64,000 nucleotides of DNA from Brachybacterium endophyticum. Lineage in GTDB: Bacteria > Actinomycetota > Actinomycetes > Actinomycetales > Dermabacteraceae. Positions 42,412 through 51,011 of the stretch are shown in pieces (the stretch's first letter is position 1; the number at the start of each line of letters is the position of its first letter). A program made the position numbers and the translations under genes. The stretch is taken from contig NZ_QFKX01000002.1 in assembly GCF_003130585.1 (NCBI RefSeq), forward strand, positions 682,001-746,000. The letters run 5' to 3'. Below the pieces are notes generated by a model that was given only the letters and a program-made list of their open reading frames with translations, had not been told where the DNA came from and searched no databases.

Positions 42412-42493
42412 GAGGTATGCCCGACCGCGTCCTCCCCAGGGGTCGCCGGTCCCCAACCGCGGCCTCGCACTCCCGGATGTCGGTGCTCGCCTC

Positions 42494-42499
42494 TAGCGT
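42494..42499 (+). promoter_or_regulatory. -10 element of the leaderless HEPN-protein gene
   Basis: TAGCGT ends 7 nt before ATG 42507; it sets the start of the following gene. Confidence 0.5.
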
Positions 42500-42506
42500 C
42501 ATGACC

Positions 42507-42938
42507 ATGACCACGCACACCGCTGAGCTCCTCCACCTGGATCAGGATCTCGCCGCGCTCGAGACGGCGCAGGCGCTCCTCTCGCGAGCACGCGATATCG
42601 AGCACGGCGATCCGCGCGGCAGCTACGAGCTGGTCCACCGTGCCGCCCTGCGCACGGCGGGTGTGCTCGTCACCCGGGCCAACCGCACCCGGCGCCGCAA
42701 ACTCCCTCTGAACGTGTGGACCGCGCTGGATCGGATGGGAGGCGAGCGCCGTCGGTGGGCGGAGTCGGCCGCACGCTTCGTCGTCGAGCGCGACAGGCTG
42801 GATCGCGACTCCCGTGCGATCCCCGACCCGTACCTGCTCGCACTGCACCGCGAGAGCACGTCCGAGAGGATCGACCAGGTGCGCCGCGAGCTGCTCGATT
42901 CGCTCGCCCCCTCCGAGGCCGTCGCCCTCGCCGGCTGA
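42507..42938 (+). CDS. SAV_6107-type HEPN domain protein
   Basis: 143-residue all-helical protein resembling the SAV_6107 HEPN family that neighbours dinB in many actinobacteria. The stretch ARDIEHGDPRGSYELVHRAALRTAGVLV resembles the HEPN core. HEPN domains are often RNases, but the typical R-x4-6-H motif is not obvious here, so no activity is assigned. The start was moved to 42507 from the -10 position; an earlier in-frame ATG at 42417 would put the promoter inside the gene. dinB starts 80 nt after its stop. Confidence 0.75.
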   Translation: MTTHTAELLHLDQDLAALETAQALLSRARDIEHGDPRGSYELVHRAALRTAGVLVTRANRTRRRKLPLNVWTALDRMGGERRRWAESAARFVVERDRLDRDSRAIPDPYLLALHRESTSERIDQVRRELLDSLAPSEAVALAG

Positions 42939-42963
42939 CATCCGTCGACTCGGATTCCCGCAA

Positions 42964-42969
42964 TAGGAT
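42964..42969 (+). promoter_or_regulatory. -10 element of dinB
   Basis: TAGGAT, with an expected start near 42976 and a leader of about 43 nt carrying GAGGGAGG. No LexA box is seen here. Confidence 0.4.
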
Positions 42970-43018
42970 GGTCGGGGTCGTGGGAGAGGCAGCGCGGAAG
43001 CAGAGGGAGGTGCGTCCC

Positions 43019-44197
43019 ATGGGCATCGAGGACTGCACGATCCTCCACCTCGACATGGACGCCTTCTTCGCCTCGGTCGAGGTCCGCGACGACCCCTCCC
43101 TCCAGGGACTCCCGGTGGTGGTCGGAGGAGCCGGCAACCACGGCGTGGTCGCCGCTGCCAGCTATCCCGCTCGTGCACGCGGCATCAGCTCCGCGATGCC
43201 GATGGCGATCGCCCGACGCCGAGCCCCCGACCTGGTGATCGTGCCGCCGCGCATCGACGTCTACCGCGAGGTGTCGGCCCGGGTGATGGATCTGCTGAGA
43301 GAGGTCACGCCGGCCATCGAGCAGATCAGTGTGGACGAGGCGTTCCTCGACGTCGCGGGCGCCCGTCGCCTGTTCGGGCCACCGGATCGGATCGCCCAGC
43401 GCCTGCGCTCCCGGATCCGCGAGGAGCTCGACCTGCCCTCGAGCGTCGGCGGTTCGGTCTCCCGCGCGGTCGCGAAGATCGCCTCGGCCCGTGCGAAGCC
43501 CGACGGAATGCTGATCGTCCCCGCGGAGCAGACCGCCTCCTTCCTGGCCCCCCTGCCGGTCGGGGTGATCTCGGGCATCGGCCCCAAGGCGCAGCAGGCC
43601 CTCGAGAGGCTCGGGGTGCGCACCGTCGGCCAGCTGCGGGACGTGCCCGCAAGCGCTCTGCGCCGCGCCGTGGGCCCGCAGGCCCCGATGATCGCGACCC
43701 TCGCCGCCGGCGAGGACCGTACGGGGCTGGGCACCCGCGTGCGCGACCGCAGTGTCGGCACCGAGCGCACCTACGAGCACGACCTCGTCGACCCTGCGGA
43801 GGTGCGCCGGCGTCTGACCGTGATGGCCGACGAGGTCTCCCGCAGTCTGCGTCGCAGCGATCTCGCCGCGCGGGCCGTCTCCGTCAAGCTGCGAGCTCCC
43901 GACGGCACCACCATCACCCGCTCCGCGACCATGGACCAGCCCACCGCGAGCGGTGAGCGGCTGCGCGAGCACGTGGTCGCGCTGTGGGACCGCGAGGTGC
44001 CGCGGATGCCCGCAGTGCGCCTGGCCGGTGTGCGGGCGGAGCGTCTGCAGGAGACCTCCTCGCACCCGACGGCGACCGAGCTCACCGGAAGAGGCACCGG
44101 GTGGGGAGGCCTGGAGAGCGCCATGGACCGGGCGCGGGACCGCTTCGGCTCGGAGAGCCTCACACGCGGTTCGACCCTCGAGCCGCGGGAGGGCTGA
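43019..44197 (+). CDS. dinB: DNA polymerase IV (Y family)
   Basis: 392-residue translesion polymerase. HLDMDAFFASVE holds the first catalytic Asp (Asp12), and SVDEAFLDV holds Asp106 and Glu107. The palm, fingers and little-finger domains are complete. The ISGIGPKAQQALERLGVRTVGQL helix-hairpin-helix is clear. The C-terminus lacks an obvious QLxLF-type clamp motif. ATG 43019 has GAGGGAGG 8 nt upstream. An extended start (GTG 42980) is possible but not needed. Confidence 0.94.
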   Translation: MGIEDCTILHLDMDAFFASVEVRDDPSLQGLPVVVGGAGNHGVVAAASYPARARGISSAMPMAIARRRAPDLVIVPPRIDVYREVSARVMDLLREVTPAIEQISVDEAFLDVAGARRLFGPPDRIAQRLRSRIREELDLPSSVGGSVSRAVAKIASARAKPDGMLIVPAEQTASFLAPLPVGVISGIGPKAQQALERLGVRTVGQLRDVPASALRRAVGPQAPMIATLAAGEDRTGLGTRVRDRSVGTERTYEHDLVDPAEVRRRLTVMADEVSRSLRRSDLAARAVSVKLRAPDGTTITRSATMDQPTASGERLREHVVALWDREVPRMPAVRLAGVRAERLQETSSHPTATELTGRGTGWGGLESAMDRARDRFGSESLTRGSTLEPREG

Positions 44198-44353
44198 GCA
44201 CCTCCACCGGATGCGTCGTGCGCCCGCGAGGAGCGTCCCTGCGGGACGTGGCAGGCAGGCGTACGGCTCCGGGCCGAGGACGGTGCCGCGGAGTCCGTGG
44301 ACAGTCGCGGTCCCGACCTCCCGCTACGGTTCCCAATCACTGTGTGGCGGCAG

Positions 44354-44359
44354 TACCCT
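44354..44359 (+). promoter_or_regulatory. -10 element of the DUF3040 gene
   Basis: TACCCT with TTCCCA at 44330-44335 (18-nt spacer). Start expected near 44366, about 80 nt before the gene. Confidence 0.45.
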
Positions 44360-44444
44360 AGGGGGATCACCGATGGGGGTCGAGCCGACCACGGCGATCG
44401 CATTCAGCAGCAGTGCACACGGCACGGGAGAAGGAGCCGGAACG

Positions 44445-44834
44445 ATGCCGCTCTCGGAACACGAGCAGAAGATGCTCGATGAGATGGAACGCCAGCTGTT
44501 CGCCGATGATCCGCGGCTCGCGCGTGCTTTCCGCTCCTCACCCCGCGACCGCCGCAGCCGCCGCCGCATCGTGCTGGGGTTGGCGGGCGTGGTGATCGGA
44601 CTCGGTGTGCTGGTGCTGGCCGTCTCGCTCCCGGCCGTCTGGCTGGGTGTGCTGGCCTTCCTGCTGATGCTCGCAGGGGCCGTCTACGCCGTGACCTCCC
44701 CGAAGAACCGCCCCGGGCCCGAGTCGGGGAGCGGCGGGGACGCCCCGACGCAGCCGACCCAGGGAGGCAACGACTTCATGCGGCGCCTCGAGGAGCGCTG
44801 GGAGAAGCGCTCCGGGGACGACGGACGCGGCTGA
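44445..44834 (+). CDS. DUF3040 membrane protein
   Basis: 129-residue protein of the DUF3040 family, found upstream of mraZ in actinobacteria and of unknown function. The signature MPLSEHEQKMLDEMERQLFADDPRLA forms the N-terminus. Two membrane helices lie at about 44-65 and 67-87, and a polar tail follows. GAGAAGGAG is 8 nt before the ATG. A clear terminator follows. Confidence 0.9.
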   Translation: MPLSEHEQKMLDEMERQLFADDPRLARAFRSSPRDRRSRRRIVLGLAGVVIGLGVLVLAVSLPAVWLGVLAFLLMLAGAVYAVTSPKNRPGPESGSGGDAPTQPTQGGNDFMRRLEERWEKRSGDDGRG

Positions 44835-44865
44835 CGCCCTCCCACCTCCCGTAGTTCTCTCCACG

Positions 44866-44896
44866 AGACCCCGAGCCACTCGGCTCGGGGTCTTTT
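44866..44896 (+). terminator. Rho-independent terminator after DUF3040
   Basis: A perfect 12-bp stem AGACCCCGAGCC / GGCTCGGGGTCT with loop ACTC, followed directly by TTT. It is the clearest intrinsic terminator in the window and isolates the dcw cluster from upstream transcription. Confidence 0.9.
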
Positions 44897-44916
44897 GCTG
44901 TCCTCGGGCCCGGGCG

Positions 44917-44946
44917 GGCCGGACCGGACCGGGCCAGACCGGACCG
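44917..44946. repeat. 15-nt tandem repeat in the gap before mraZ
   Basis: Two copies of a 15-nt unit GGCCGGACCGGACCG with one mismatch (44917-44931 and 44932-44946). The remaining 44950-45290 holds no gene that I can support; a second short duplication, CCTCCTCGGC, is at about 45003-45024. Confidence 0.6.
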
Positions 44947-45307
44947 GGGGTCGGGCCGCACCAGGCGCGGACCGCGCCGCGCCGCCCCACCGCGCTCCAC
45001 CCCTCCTCGGCGCCTCCTCGGCACGCCCCTCCACCCGGCGAATCCCGGGTTCCTCCATTCCGCTCCACGCCGGCCCTCCACATCGCCCCACACGGGCAGT
45101 TCTGGTGGTCCGAAGGGCCATCACGCCAGCCCCGCATCCGCTGACCTGCACGAATGCTGAACGGCTTCGTGGGGTGATCGGTGCCCTCCAGGCGCGAATC
45201 TCTCGCGACGCGCTCCGTGCCGCCGTTTTCACTCCACCTTCCACCACTCCTGTGACCTGCGGGTTGGCAAAGATTTTGTGGTGTGTCCGGGGTTCGGGTA
45301 GCGGGGT

Positions 45308-45337
45308 GTGGTGGGTTGTGGGGTAAAGTGGGGGGAG
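45308..45337 (+). promoter_or_regulatory. MraZ operator and promoter of the dcw cluster
   Basis: GTGGTG (45308), GTGGGG (45318) and GTGGGG (45328) repeat with an exact 10-bp period, matching the MraZ binding pattern of TGGGN boxes separated by 5 nt. A TAAAGT -10 element (45324-45329) lies between the second and third box. MraZ would therefore repress its own operon. Confidence 0.65.
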
Positions 45338-45378
45338 CAGGAGGGAGATGGTGATCCCTCGTCGAGAAAGGGGGCGGG

Positions 45379-45810
45379 ATGTTCCTCGGGACCTTCACGC
45401 CCAAGCTCGACGACAAGGGCCGCCTGATCTTTCCCGCGAAGTTCCGGGACGAGCTCGCCTCGGGCCTGGTGATGACTCGGGGTCAGGAGCACTGCATCGC
45501 GGTGTACCCCCTCGCCGAGTTCCGCCAGAAGCTCGAGGAGGCACGCAGGGCTCCGACCACGGATCAGCGCACGCGCGACTACCTGCGTGTGCTGCTCTCC
45601 GGGGCGGAGGACGTCATCCCGGACAAGCAGGGCCGCATCACGATCCCGGGCCAGCTGCGCACCTACGCGGGGCTCGACCGGGAATGCGCCGTGATCGGCG
45701 CTCTGGACCGACTCGAGGTCTGGTCCCTCCCCGCCTGGGAGACCTACCTCGAGCAGAAGGAGGAGGGCTTCGCCCAGACCGCCGAATCGGTGGTCCCGGG
45801 CCTGTTCTGA
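45379..45810 (+). CDS. mraZ: Transcriptional regulator MraZ
   Basis: 143-residue MraZ, first gene of the division and cell wall cluster. It has two AbrB-like beta-alpha domains, each with the motif seen in LDDKGRLIFPAKFRD (about 10-24) and PDKQGRITIPGQLR. MraZ forms ring-shaped oligomers and binds direct repeats upstream of its own gene. GAAAGGGGGCGGG precedes the ATG. The operator at 45308-45337 supports autoregulation. Confidence 0.96.
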   Translation: MFLGTFTPKLDDKGRLIFPAKFRDELASGLVMTRGQEHCIAVYPLAEFRQKLEEARRAPTTDQRTRDYLRVLLSGAEDVIPDKQGRITIPGQLRTYAGLDRECAVIGALDRLEVWSLPAWETYLEQKEEGFAQTAESVVPGLF

Positions 45811-45832
45811 CCGGATCCGTACAGCGAGACCT

Positions 45833-45886
45833 CTCGTCGCTCCCGCCCCGACGCAACTTCCCCGGTGGCGGGTCGGGAGCGACGAG
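45833..45886 (+). repeat. Long hairpin between mraZ and rsmH
   Basis: CTCGTCGCTCCCG (45833-45845) pairs perfectly over 13 bp with 45874-45886; the loop is 28 nt and GC-rich. It begins 23 nt after the mraZ stop and has no T-run. It could attenuate or process the mRNA between mraZ and the rest of the cluster. Confidence 0.55.
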
Positions 45887-45966
45887 GAATCCCGCCGGAC
45901 GGCACCGCGGACAGCACGCCCGTGGCAACACATCAGCAGCACGCAGCACCAGGGAGAGGCGGTGGC

Positions 45967-46950
45967 ATGGACGAGGCCCAGCACCCGGTCCCCGCCGAGG
46001 ACCGTCACGCCCCCGTGATGCTGCAGCAGTGCATCGACCTGCTCGCTCCTGCCCTCCAGGACCCTGATTCCCTCTACGTCGACGCGACCCTCGGCATGGC
46101 CGGCCACGCGGTCGCCGTGCTGGACGCCTGCCCGAACGCCCGTCTGCTCGGCATCGACCGCGACACGGCGGCCCTCGATCTCGCCAGGACCCGCCTCGAG
46201 GCTGCGGGTCACGCCGACCGCATCGACCTGGTCCACGCGACCTACGACCAGATCCCCGAGGTCCTCGCCGAGCGCGGCCGGAGCGCCTCCGCGGTGATGA
46301 TGGACCTCGGACTCTCGAGCTTCCAGATCGACACCGCCGAGCGCGGGTTCTCCTACGCCTCCGACGCTCCTCTGGACATGCGGATGGATCCTGCGTCCGG
46401 GGGCCCGACGGCCGCCGACCTGCTGGCCGAGCTCGATCAGAAAGAGCTGTCGCGGATCCTGCGCGTGTACGGGGACGAGCGCTTCGCGCCGCGGATCGCC
46501 CGGACCATCGTCACCGAGCGGGCCGAGCATCCGCTGCGCCGCAGCGCCGACCTCGTCGCGCTGCTGGACCGCGCGATCCCCGCGGCCTCCCGCGCCCACG
46601 GCGGCCATCCGGCCAAGCGCACGTTCCAAGCCCTGCGGATCGCCGTCAACGACGAGCTCACGATCCTCACCCGCGCGATCGACGGCGCGCTGGACGGCGT
46701 GGCCGTCGGCGGTCGCGTGGTCGTGGAGTCCTACCACTCGGGCGAGGACAAGATCGTGAAGGCGGCCCTCGGGCGGCGCACCCGTTCGTCGGCGCCCCCG
46801 GACCTGCCCTTCGAGCTCGAGGAGCACCGGCCCACCTTCCGGGCCCTCACGCGCGGCGCACTCCAGGCCGACGACGACGAACGCCAGAACAATCCCCGTT
46901 CCGCCTCGGTGCGCCTCCGGGCAGCCGAGCGACTGACCAGCGCACACTGA
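45967..46950 (+). CDS. rsmH: 16S rRNA (cytosine1402-N4)-methyltransferase RsmH
   Basis: 327-residue methyltransferase (MraW) acting on C1402 in the ribosomal decoding centre. HAPVMLQQCIDLL begins the domain, YVDATLGMAGHA is the SAM loop, DLGLSSFQID and SGGPTAADLL are family motifs, and SYHSGEDKIVK is near the end. GGGAGAGG lies 7 nt before ATG 45967. It follows mraZ after a hairpin-containing spacer and precedes ftsL by 25 nt. Confidence 0.96.
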   Translation: MDEAQHPVPAEDRHAPVMLQQCIDLLAPALQDPDSLYVDATLGMAGHAVAVLDACPNARLLGIDRDTAALDLARTRLEAAGHADRIDLVHATYDQIPEVLAERGRSASAVMMDLGLSSFQIDTAERGFSYASDAPLDMRMDPASGGPTAADLLAELDQKELSRILRVYGDERFAPRIARTIVTERAEHPLRRSADLVALLDRAIPAASRAHGGHPAKRTFQALRIAVNDELTILTRAIDGALDGVAVGGRVVVESYHSGEDKIVKAALGRRTRSSAPPDLPFELEEHRPTFRALTRGALQADDDERQNNPRSASVRLRAAERLTSAH

Positions 46951-46975
46951 ACCCGACCACGAATCGGAAAGCATC

Positions 46976-47458
46976 ATGGCCATCAGCACAGCCCCCCGCG
47001 TCGCACCGCGTCGAGCCACCCGCACCAGCGCACGGCCTCGTCTGGCGGTGGTCGCCGCGCCCAGCCCGCGACGCAGCCCGATGCCCTTCGCGATCCTGTG
47101 CACGCTGATCGTCGTGGCCACCCTGGCCACGGTGCTGTTCCTGAACATCCAGATGTCCGACACCAGCTACCGGATAACCCGGCTCGAGTCGACCTCGCAG
47201 AAGCTCAGCGAGGACACCCAGGGCCTGCGTGAGCAGGAGGATCAGCTCAGCACGCCCCAGGAGCTGGGCAAGCGCGCCGAGGACCTCGGGATGGTCCCGG
47301 CCGGCAGCCCGACGTACATCGATCTGGGGAGTGACAAGGTCCTCGGCGAGGCGCAGCCGGTGCAGTCCTCCTCCGGGGCAGAATCGTCCTCGATCCCCGC
47401 GGCCTCGATCTACGAGGACGCGGAGACCTATCACGGAATGGGCAACGAGGGAGACTGA
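46976..47458 (+). CDS. ftsL: Cell division protein FtsL
   Basis: 160-residue bitopic protein. Basic cytoplasmic residues 1-35 precede a membrane helix (about 36-58). A coiled-coil segment follows (about 62-105, LESTSQKLSEDTQGLREQEDQL) and then a Ser-rich tail. FtsL joins FtsQ and DivIC/FtsB to activate FtsW-FtsI. Identification depends on its place between rsmH and ftsI and its topology, since FtsL is poorly conserved. ftsI starts 2 nt after its stop. Confidence 0.88.
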   Translation: MAISTAPRVAPRRATRTSARPRLAVVAAPSPRRSPMPFAILCTLIVVATLATVLFLNIQMSDTSYRITRLESTSQKLSEDTQGLREQEDQLSTPQELGKRAEDLGMVPAGSPTYIDLGSDKVLGEAQPVQSSSGAESSSIPAASIYEDAETYHGMGNEGD

Positions 47459-47460
47459 TC

Positions 47461-49389
47461 ATGGCCTCGACCTCCGGCGGACGGCCGGGACCCGGCGGTT
47501 CCCGCGGCGGCGGACGCCGCGGCGGTGACGCGCGGCGTGACGGCTCCGGCGAGGGCGGCCGCAGGGCGCGCTCGACCGGCAGCACGTCGGCCCGTCGCGG
47601 AGCCACGGCGTCGCGCTCGGCCGCCCGGGGCTCGGCCTCGCGGGGCACGGGGCCGCTGATCCCCGCCCCACGGGTGGGCGAGCCGATGGTGCGCCGGCGT
47701 CTGATGCTCGCGCTGATGGGCGGTGCCGCCGTCACCCTGGGCGGCCGCCTGGTGTGGGTGCAGGGCCTGGATGCGAGCGCGCGTGCCGCCGAGGCCGTCG
47801 ACCAGCGCGAGGTGGACAGGACGATCGCCGCCCTGCGTGGCGAGATCGTGGACCGCAACGGCGCCGTGCTCGCCCGCAGCGTCGAGCGCTACGACCTGTG
47901 GGTGAACCAGATGCAGGTCAGCGACTTCGAGCCCGACGACGAGGAGCTCGGCACCGGGGTGAAGGCTGCCGCGAAGGTCCTCTCGCCCCTGCTGGACTGG
48001 GACATGGACGAGGCCGAGAAGCAGCTCACGGGTGACCGTGGGTTCGTGTACCTGCGCAAGAACGTCGAGCCCGACGTGCGTGAGGCCGTGATGAGCCAGA
48101 AGATCCCCGGCATCGGCTCCGACCGCGTCTCCCAGCGCGTGTACCCGGCCGGGAAGATCGGCGCCAACGTGATCGGCTTCGTCGGCGGAGACGGCAAGTC
48201 GCTGGGCGGCGCGGAGCTGATGTACGACGAGAACCTGCGGGGGACCGACGGCAAGACGAGCTACCAGCGCGGCGCGGGCGGTCAGGTCATCCCGACCGCC
48301 AAGCAGACCACCAAGGAGGCCGTCGACGGCGACGACCTGGTGCTCACGATCGACGAGAACCTGCAGTGGAAGGCGCAGGAGGTCCTCGCCGACACCGTCA
48401 AGAAGTTCAACGCCGATGCCGGCAGCGCCGTGATCTACAACGTCCGCACCGGTGAGCTGCTCGCCCTCGCGGACTACCCGACCTTCGACCCCAACGAGTT
48501 CGGCAAGACCCCGGCCGATCAGCTGGGCAACCAGTCGCTGTCCAACGTCTTCGAGCCCGGCTCGACGGGCAAGCTGCTGACGGTCGCGTGCGCCCTGGAG
48601 AAGGGCAAGGTGACACCGAAGTCGGAGTACACCATCCCGTACACGATGGATTTCGACGGCAACCGCATCAAGGACTCGCACCACCACGAGACCCAGCGCC
48701 TGACCCTCGCGGGAGTGCTCAAGGAGAGCTCGAACGTCGGCACCGTGCAGATCGCCAGGACGGTCACCAACGAGGAGCGCTACTCGACCCTCAAGGCCTT
48801 CGGCATCGGCGAGAAGACCGGGATCGGCCTGCCGGGGGAGTCCGGCGGCATCCTGCACCCCGTCTCCGACTGGCACGGGCGGATGGCGTACACCATCGCC
48901 TTCGGCCAGGGCTACAGCGTCACCCCGATCCAGATGACCGCCGCCATCGGCGCCTTCGGCAACGACGGTGTGCGCATGCAGCCCACGGTCGTCGCCGGCA
49001 CCCGCGACGAGAACGGCGTGATCACCGCCGCCACCACCGCCAAGGGCGTGCGCGCCTGCTCGAGCGACACGGCACGCACGGTCCGCGCCCTGATGGACAA
49101 CGACGTCGACGACGACGAGGAGTCCAACGCCGCGGTCCCCAACTATGCCGTGGGCGGCAAGACCGGTACCGCCGAGAGCGGCGCCGGGTACACCGCCTCC
49201 TTCATCGGGATGGCACCGATCGACGACCCCGAGATCGCCGTCGGCGTGTTCGTCTACGGCCTGAAGACCTTCCTCTCGGGCAACACCGTCTCGGCGCCCG
49301 CCTTCTCCGAGATCATGCAGTACACGCTGCAGTCCCAGGGGATCGCCCCCACCGGGAAGAAGGGACGCACGCTGGAGGACGAATGGTGA
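47461..49389 (+). CDS. ftsI: Septal peptidoglycan transpeptidase FtsI (PBP3)
   Basis: 642-residue class B penicillin-binding protein that cross-links septal peptidoglycan with FtsW. A Gly/Arg/Ser-rich cytoplasmic tail of about 75 residues precedes one membrane helix (about 80-97). The pedestal domain follows. The transpeptidase has SxxK at Ser368-Lys371 (STGK), SxN at 423-425 (SSN) and KTGT at 567-570. The stop overlaps the murE start by 7 nt. Confidence 0.95.
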   Translation: MASTSGGRPGPGGSRGGGRRGGDARRDGSGEGGRRARSTGSTSARRGATASRSAARGSASRGTGPLIPAPRVGEPMVRRRLMLALMGGAAVTLGGRLVWVQGLDASARAAEAVDQREVDRTIAALRGEIVDRNGAVLARSVERYDLWVNQMQVSDFEPDDEELGTGVKAAAKVLSPLLDWDMDEAEKQLTGDRGFVYLRKNVEPDVREAVMSQKIPGIGSDRVSQRVYPAGKIGANVIGFVGGDGKSLGGAELMYDENLRGTDGKTSYQRGAGGQVIPTAKQTTKEAVDGDDLVLTIDENLQWKAQEVLADTVKKFNADAGSAVIYNVRTGELLALADYPTFDPNEFGKTPADQLGNQSLSNVFEPGSTGKLLTVACALEKGKVTPKSEYTIPYTMDFDGNRIKDSHHHETQRLTLAGVLKESSNVGTVQIARTVTNEERYSTLKAFGIGEKTGIGLPGESGGILHPVSDWHGRMAYTIAFGQGYSVTPIQMTAAIGAFGNDGVRMQPTVVAGTRDENGVITAATTAKGVRACSSDTARTVRALMDNDVDDDEESNAAVPNYAVGGKTGTAESGAGYTASFIGMAPIDDPEIAVGVFVYGLKTFLSGNTVSAPAFSEIMQYTLQSQGIAPTGKKGRTLEDEW

Positions 49390-51011
49390 CCCCGGCCGAG
49401 GGGACCGAGGGCGCGCCTGGCGCCGAGGAGGTCGTCCCTCCCCGTCCACGTCGGGCCGCGGGCCTGTCCGCCGGGGACCTCGCGCGTCTGCTCGACGCCG
49501 AGGTCGTCGGGCCTGTCACCGAGGAGGCGCTGCAGGGCGCGACCCTCGACTCCCGCAGCGTGCGCCCCGGGGACCTCTACTGCGCGCTGCCGGGCGCCCG
49601 CACCCACGGCGCCCGCTTCGCCGGACAGGCCGCGGAGGCCGGCGCCCTCGCCGCGCTCACCGATCCCGTCGGCGCCCAGGAATGCGTGCGCGCCGGCCTG
49701 ACGGCGCTGGTCCTGGACGATCCGCGGACCGCGACCGCCGCGGCCGCCGCCGAGGTCTACGGCCGGCCCGCCCAGCAGCTCACGACGATCGGCGTCACCG
49801 GCACCAACGGCAAGACCTCGGTGACCACGATGCTCCAGCGCGCCCTGCTCGAGCTCGCCGTGCCCGTCGGGATGATCGGCACCAGCGGCACCGAGTACCA
49901 CGACGGCGACGGGCGGGACGTCCGCATCGGCACCGTGCGCACCACCCCCGAGGCCCCGGACGTGCAGGGGATCCTCGCGCGGATGCTCGAGGACGACGTC
50001 GCGGTGTGCGCGATGGAGGTCTCCAGCCACGCGATGGTCCTGCACCGTGCCGACGAGATCCTGTTCGACGTCGCGTGCTTCACCAACCTCTCGCAGGACC
50101 ACCTGGACTTCCATCCCACGATGGAGGACTACTTCCGCGCCAAGGCCTCCCTGTTCGCGCCCGAGCACGCGCGCCGCGGCGTGGTCTGCGTCGACGACGA
50201 GTGGGGAGCGCGCCTGGCGGGAGAGGCGCGGATCCCCGTGACGACTTTCACGACCGACCCGCGTCGCGAGGCGGACGTCGTCGTGGAGCAGGTCGAAGCC
50301 TCCGGATTCGGCAGCGACTTCACGGTGCGCATGCCCGGTGGGGAGCGCCATCGTCTGAGCTCGCAGATCCCCGGGATGCCCTACGTCGCCAACACGGTCG
50401 CGGTGATGCTGCTGCTCGCCGCGATCGGGCACGACGGTGAGCACGTGCGCGAGACCGTCTCCCGAGCAGGCGTGGTGCCCGGCCGCATGGAGCTGGTCGC
50501 CGAGCACCCGGTGCGCGGCGTCGTGGACTTCTCCCACACCGAGGATGCGCTCGCGAAGACCCTCGCCACGCTGCGCGCCGTGCCCGGCACCCGGCGCCTG
50601 ATCGCCGTGATCGGCGCGGGCGGGGACCGGGACCGGGGCAAGCGCCCTCACATGGGCGCCGTCGCCGCGGACCTCGCGGATGTCGTGATCATCACCGATG
50701 ACAACCCGCGCAGCGAGGATCCTGCCTCGATCCGTGAGCAGGTGCGTGCGGGGATCGATGGGTCGACCACGGCTGATGTCCACGTCGTCGCAGGTCGGGA
50801 GAACGCGATCGATCTCGCCTGCGAGCTCGCGGACGTGGGCGACACCATCCTGCTCGCCGGCAAGGGCGCGGAGAAGGGGCAGACGATCGGCGATACAGTC
50901 CTTCCGTTCGACGACCGCGTGCAGCTGCGCAGACGCCTCGCCGGGTCCGACGCGGCCCCTGCAGCTCGCGGGGCCGACAGCCCCACGCCTCGAGATGATG
51001 AAGGACTCTGA
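49383..51011 (+). CDS. murE: UDP-MurNAc-L-Ala-D-Glu--meso-DAP ligase MurE
   Basis: 542-residue Mur ligase that adds the third stem-peptide residue. The P-loop GTNGKTS is at residues 140-146, and MEVSSHA and LSQDHLDFH carry metal-binding residues. The specificity motif DNPR at 440-443 indicates meso-diaminopimelate rather than lysine. ATG 49383 has GGAGG 5 nt upstream and lies inside the end of ftsI. murF starts directly after the stop. Confidence 0.95.
   Translation: MVTPAEGTEGAPGAEEVVPPRPRRAAGLSAGDLARLLDAEVVGPVTEEALQGATLDSRSVRPGDLYCALPGARTHGARFAGQAAEAGALAALTDPVGAQECVRAGLTALVLDDPRTATAAAAAEVYGRPAQQLTTIGVTGTNGKTSVTTMLQRALLELAVPVGMIGTSGTEYHDGDGRDVRIGTVRTTPEAPDVQGILARMLEDDVAVCAMEVSSHAMVLHRADEILFDVACFTNLSQDHLDFHPTMEDYFRAKASLFAPEHARRGVVCVDDEWGARLAGEARIPVTTFTTDPRREADVVVEQVEASGFGSDFTVRMPGGERHRLSSQIPGMPYVANTVAVMLLLAAIGHDGEHVRETVSRAGVVPGRMELVAEHPVRGVVDFSHTEDALAKTLATLRAVPGTRRLIAVIGAGGDRDRGKRPHMGAVAADLADVVIITDDNPRSEDPASIREQVRAGIDGSTTADVHVVAGRENAIDLACELADVGDTILLAGKGAEKGQTIGDTVLPFDDRVQLRRRLAGSDAAPAARGADSPTPRDDEGL

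Noticed and set aside
42939-43018. LexA box before dinB
   Set aside because: None found; the spacer has only a TAGGAT -10 and a ribosome site.
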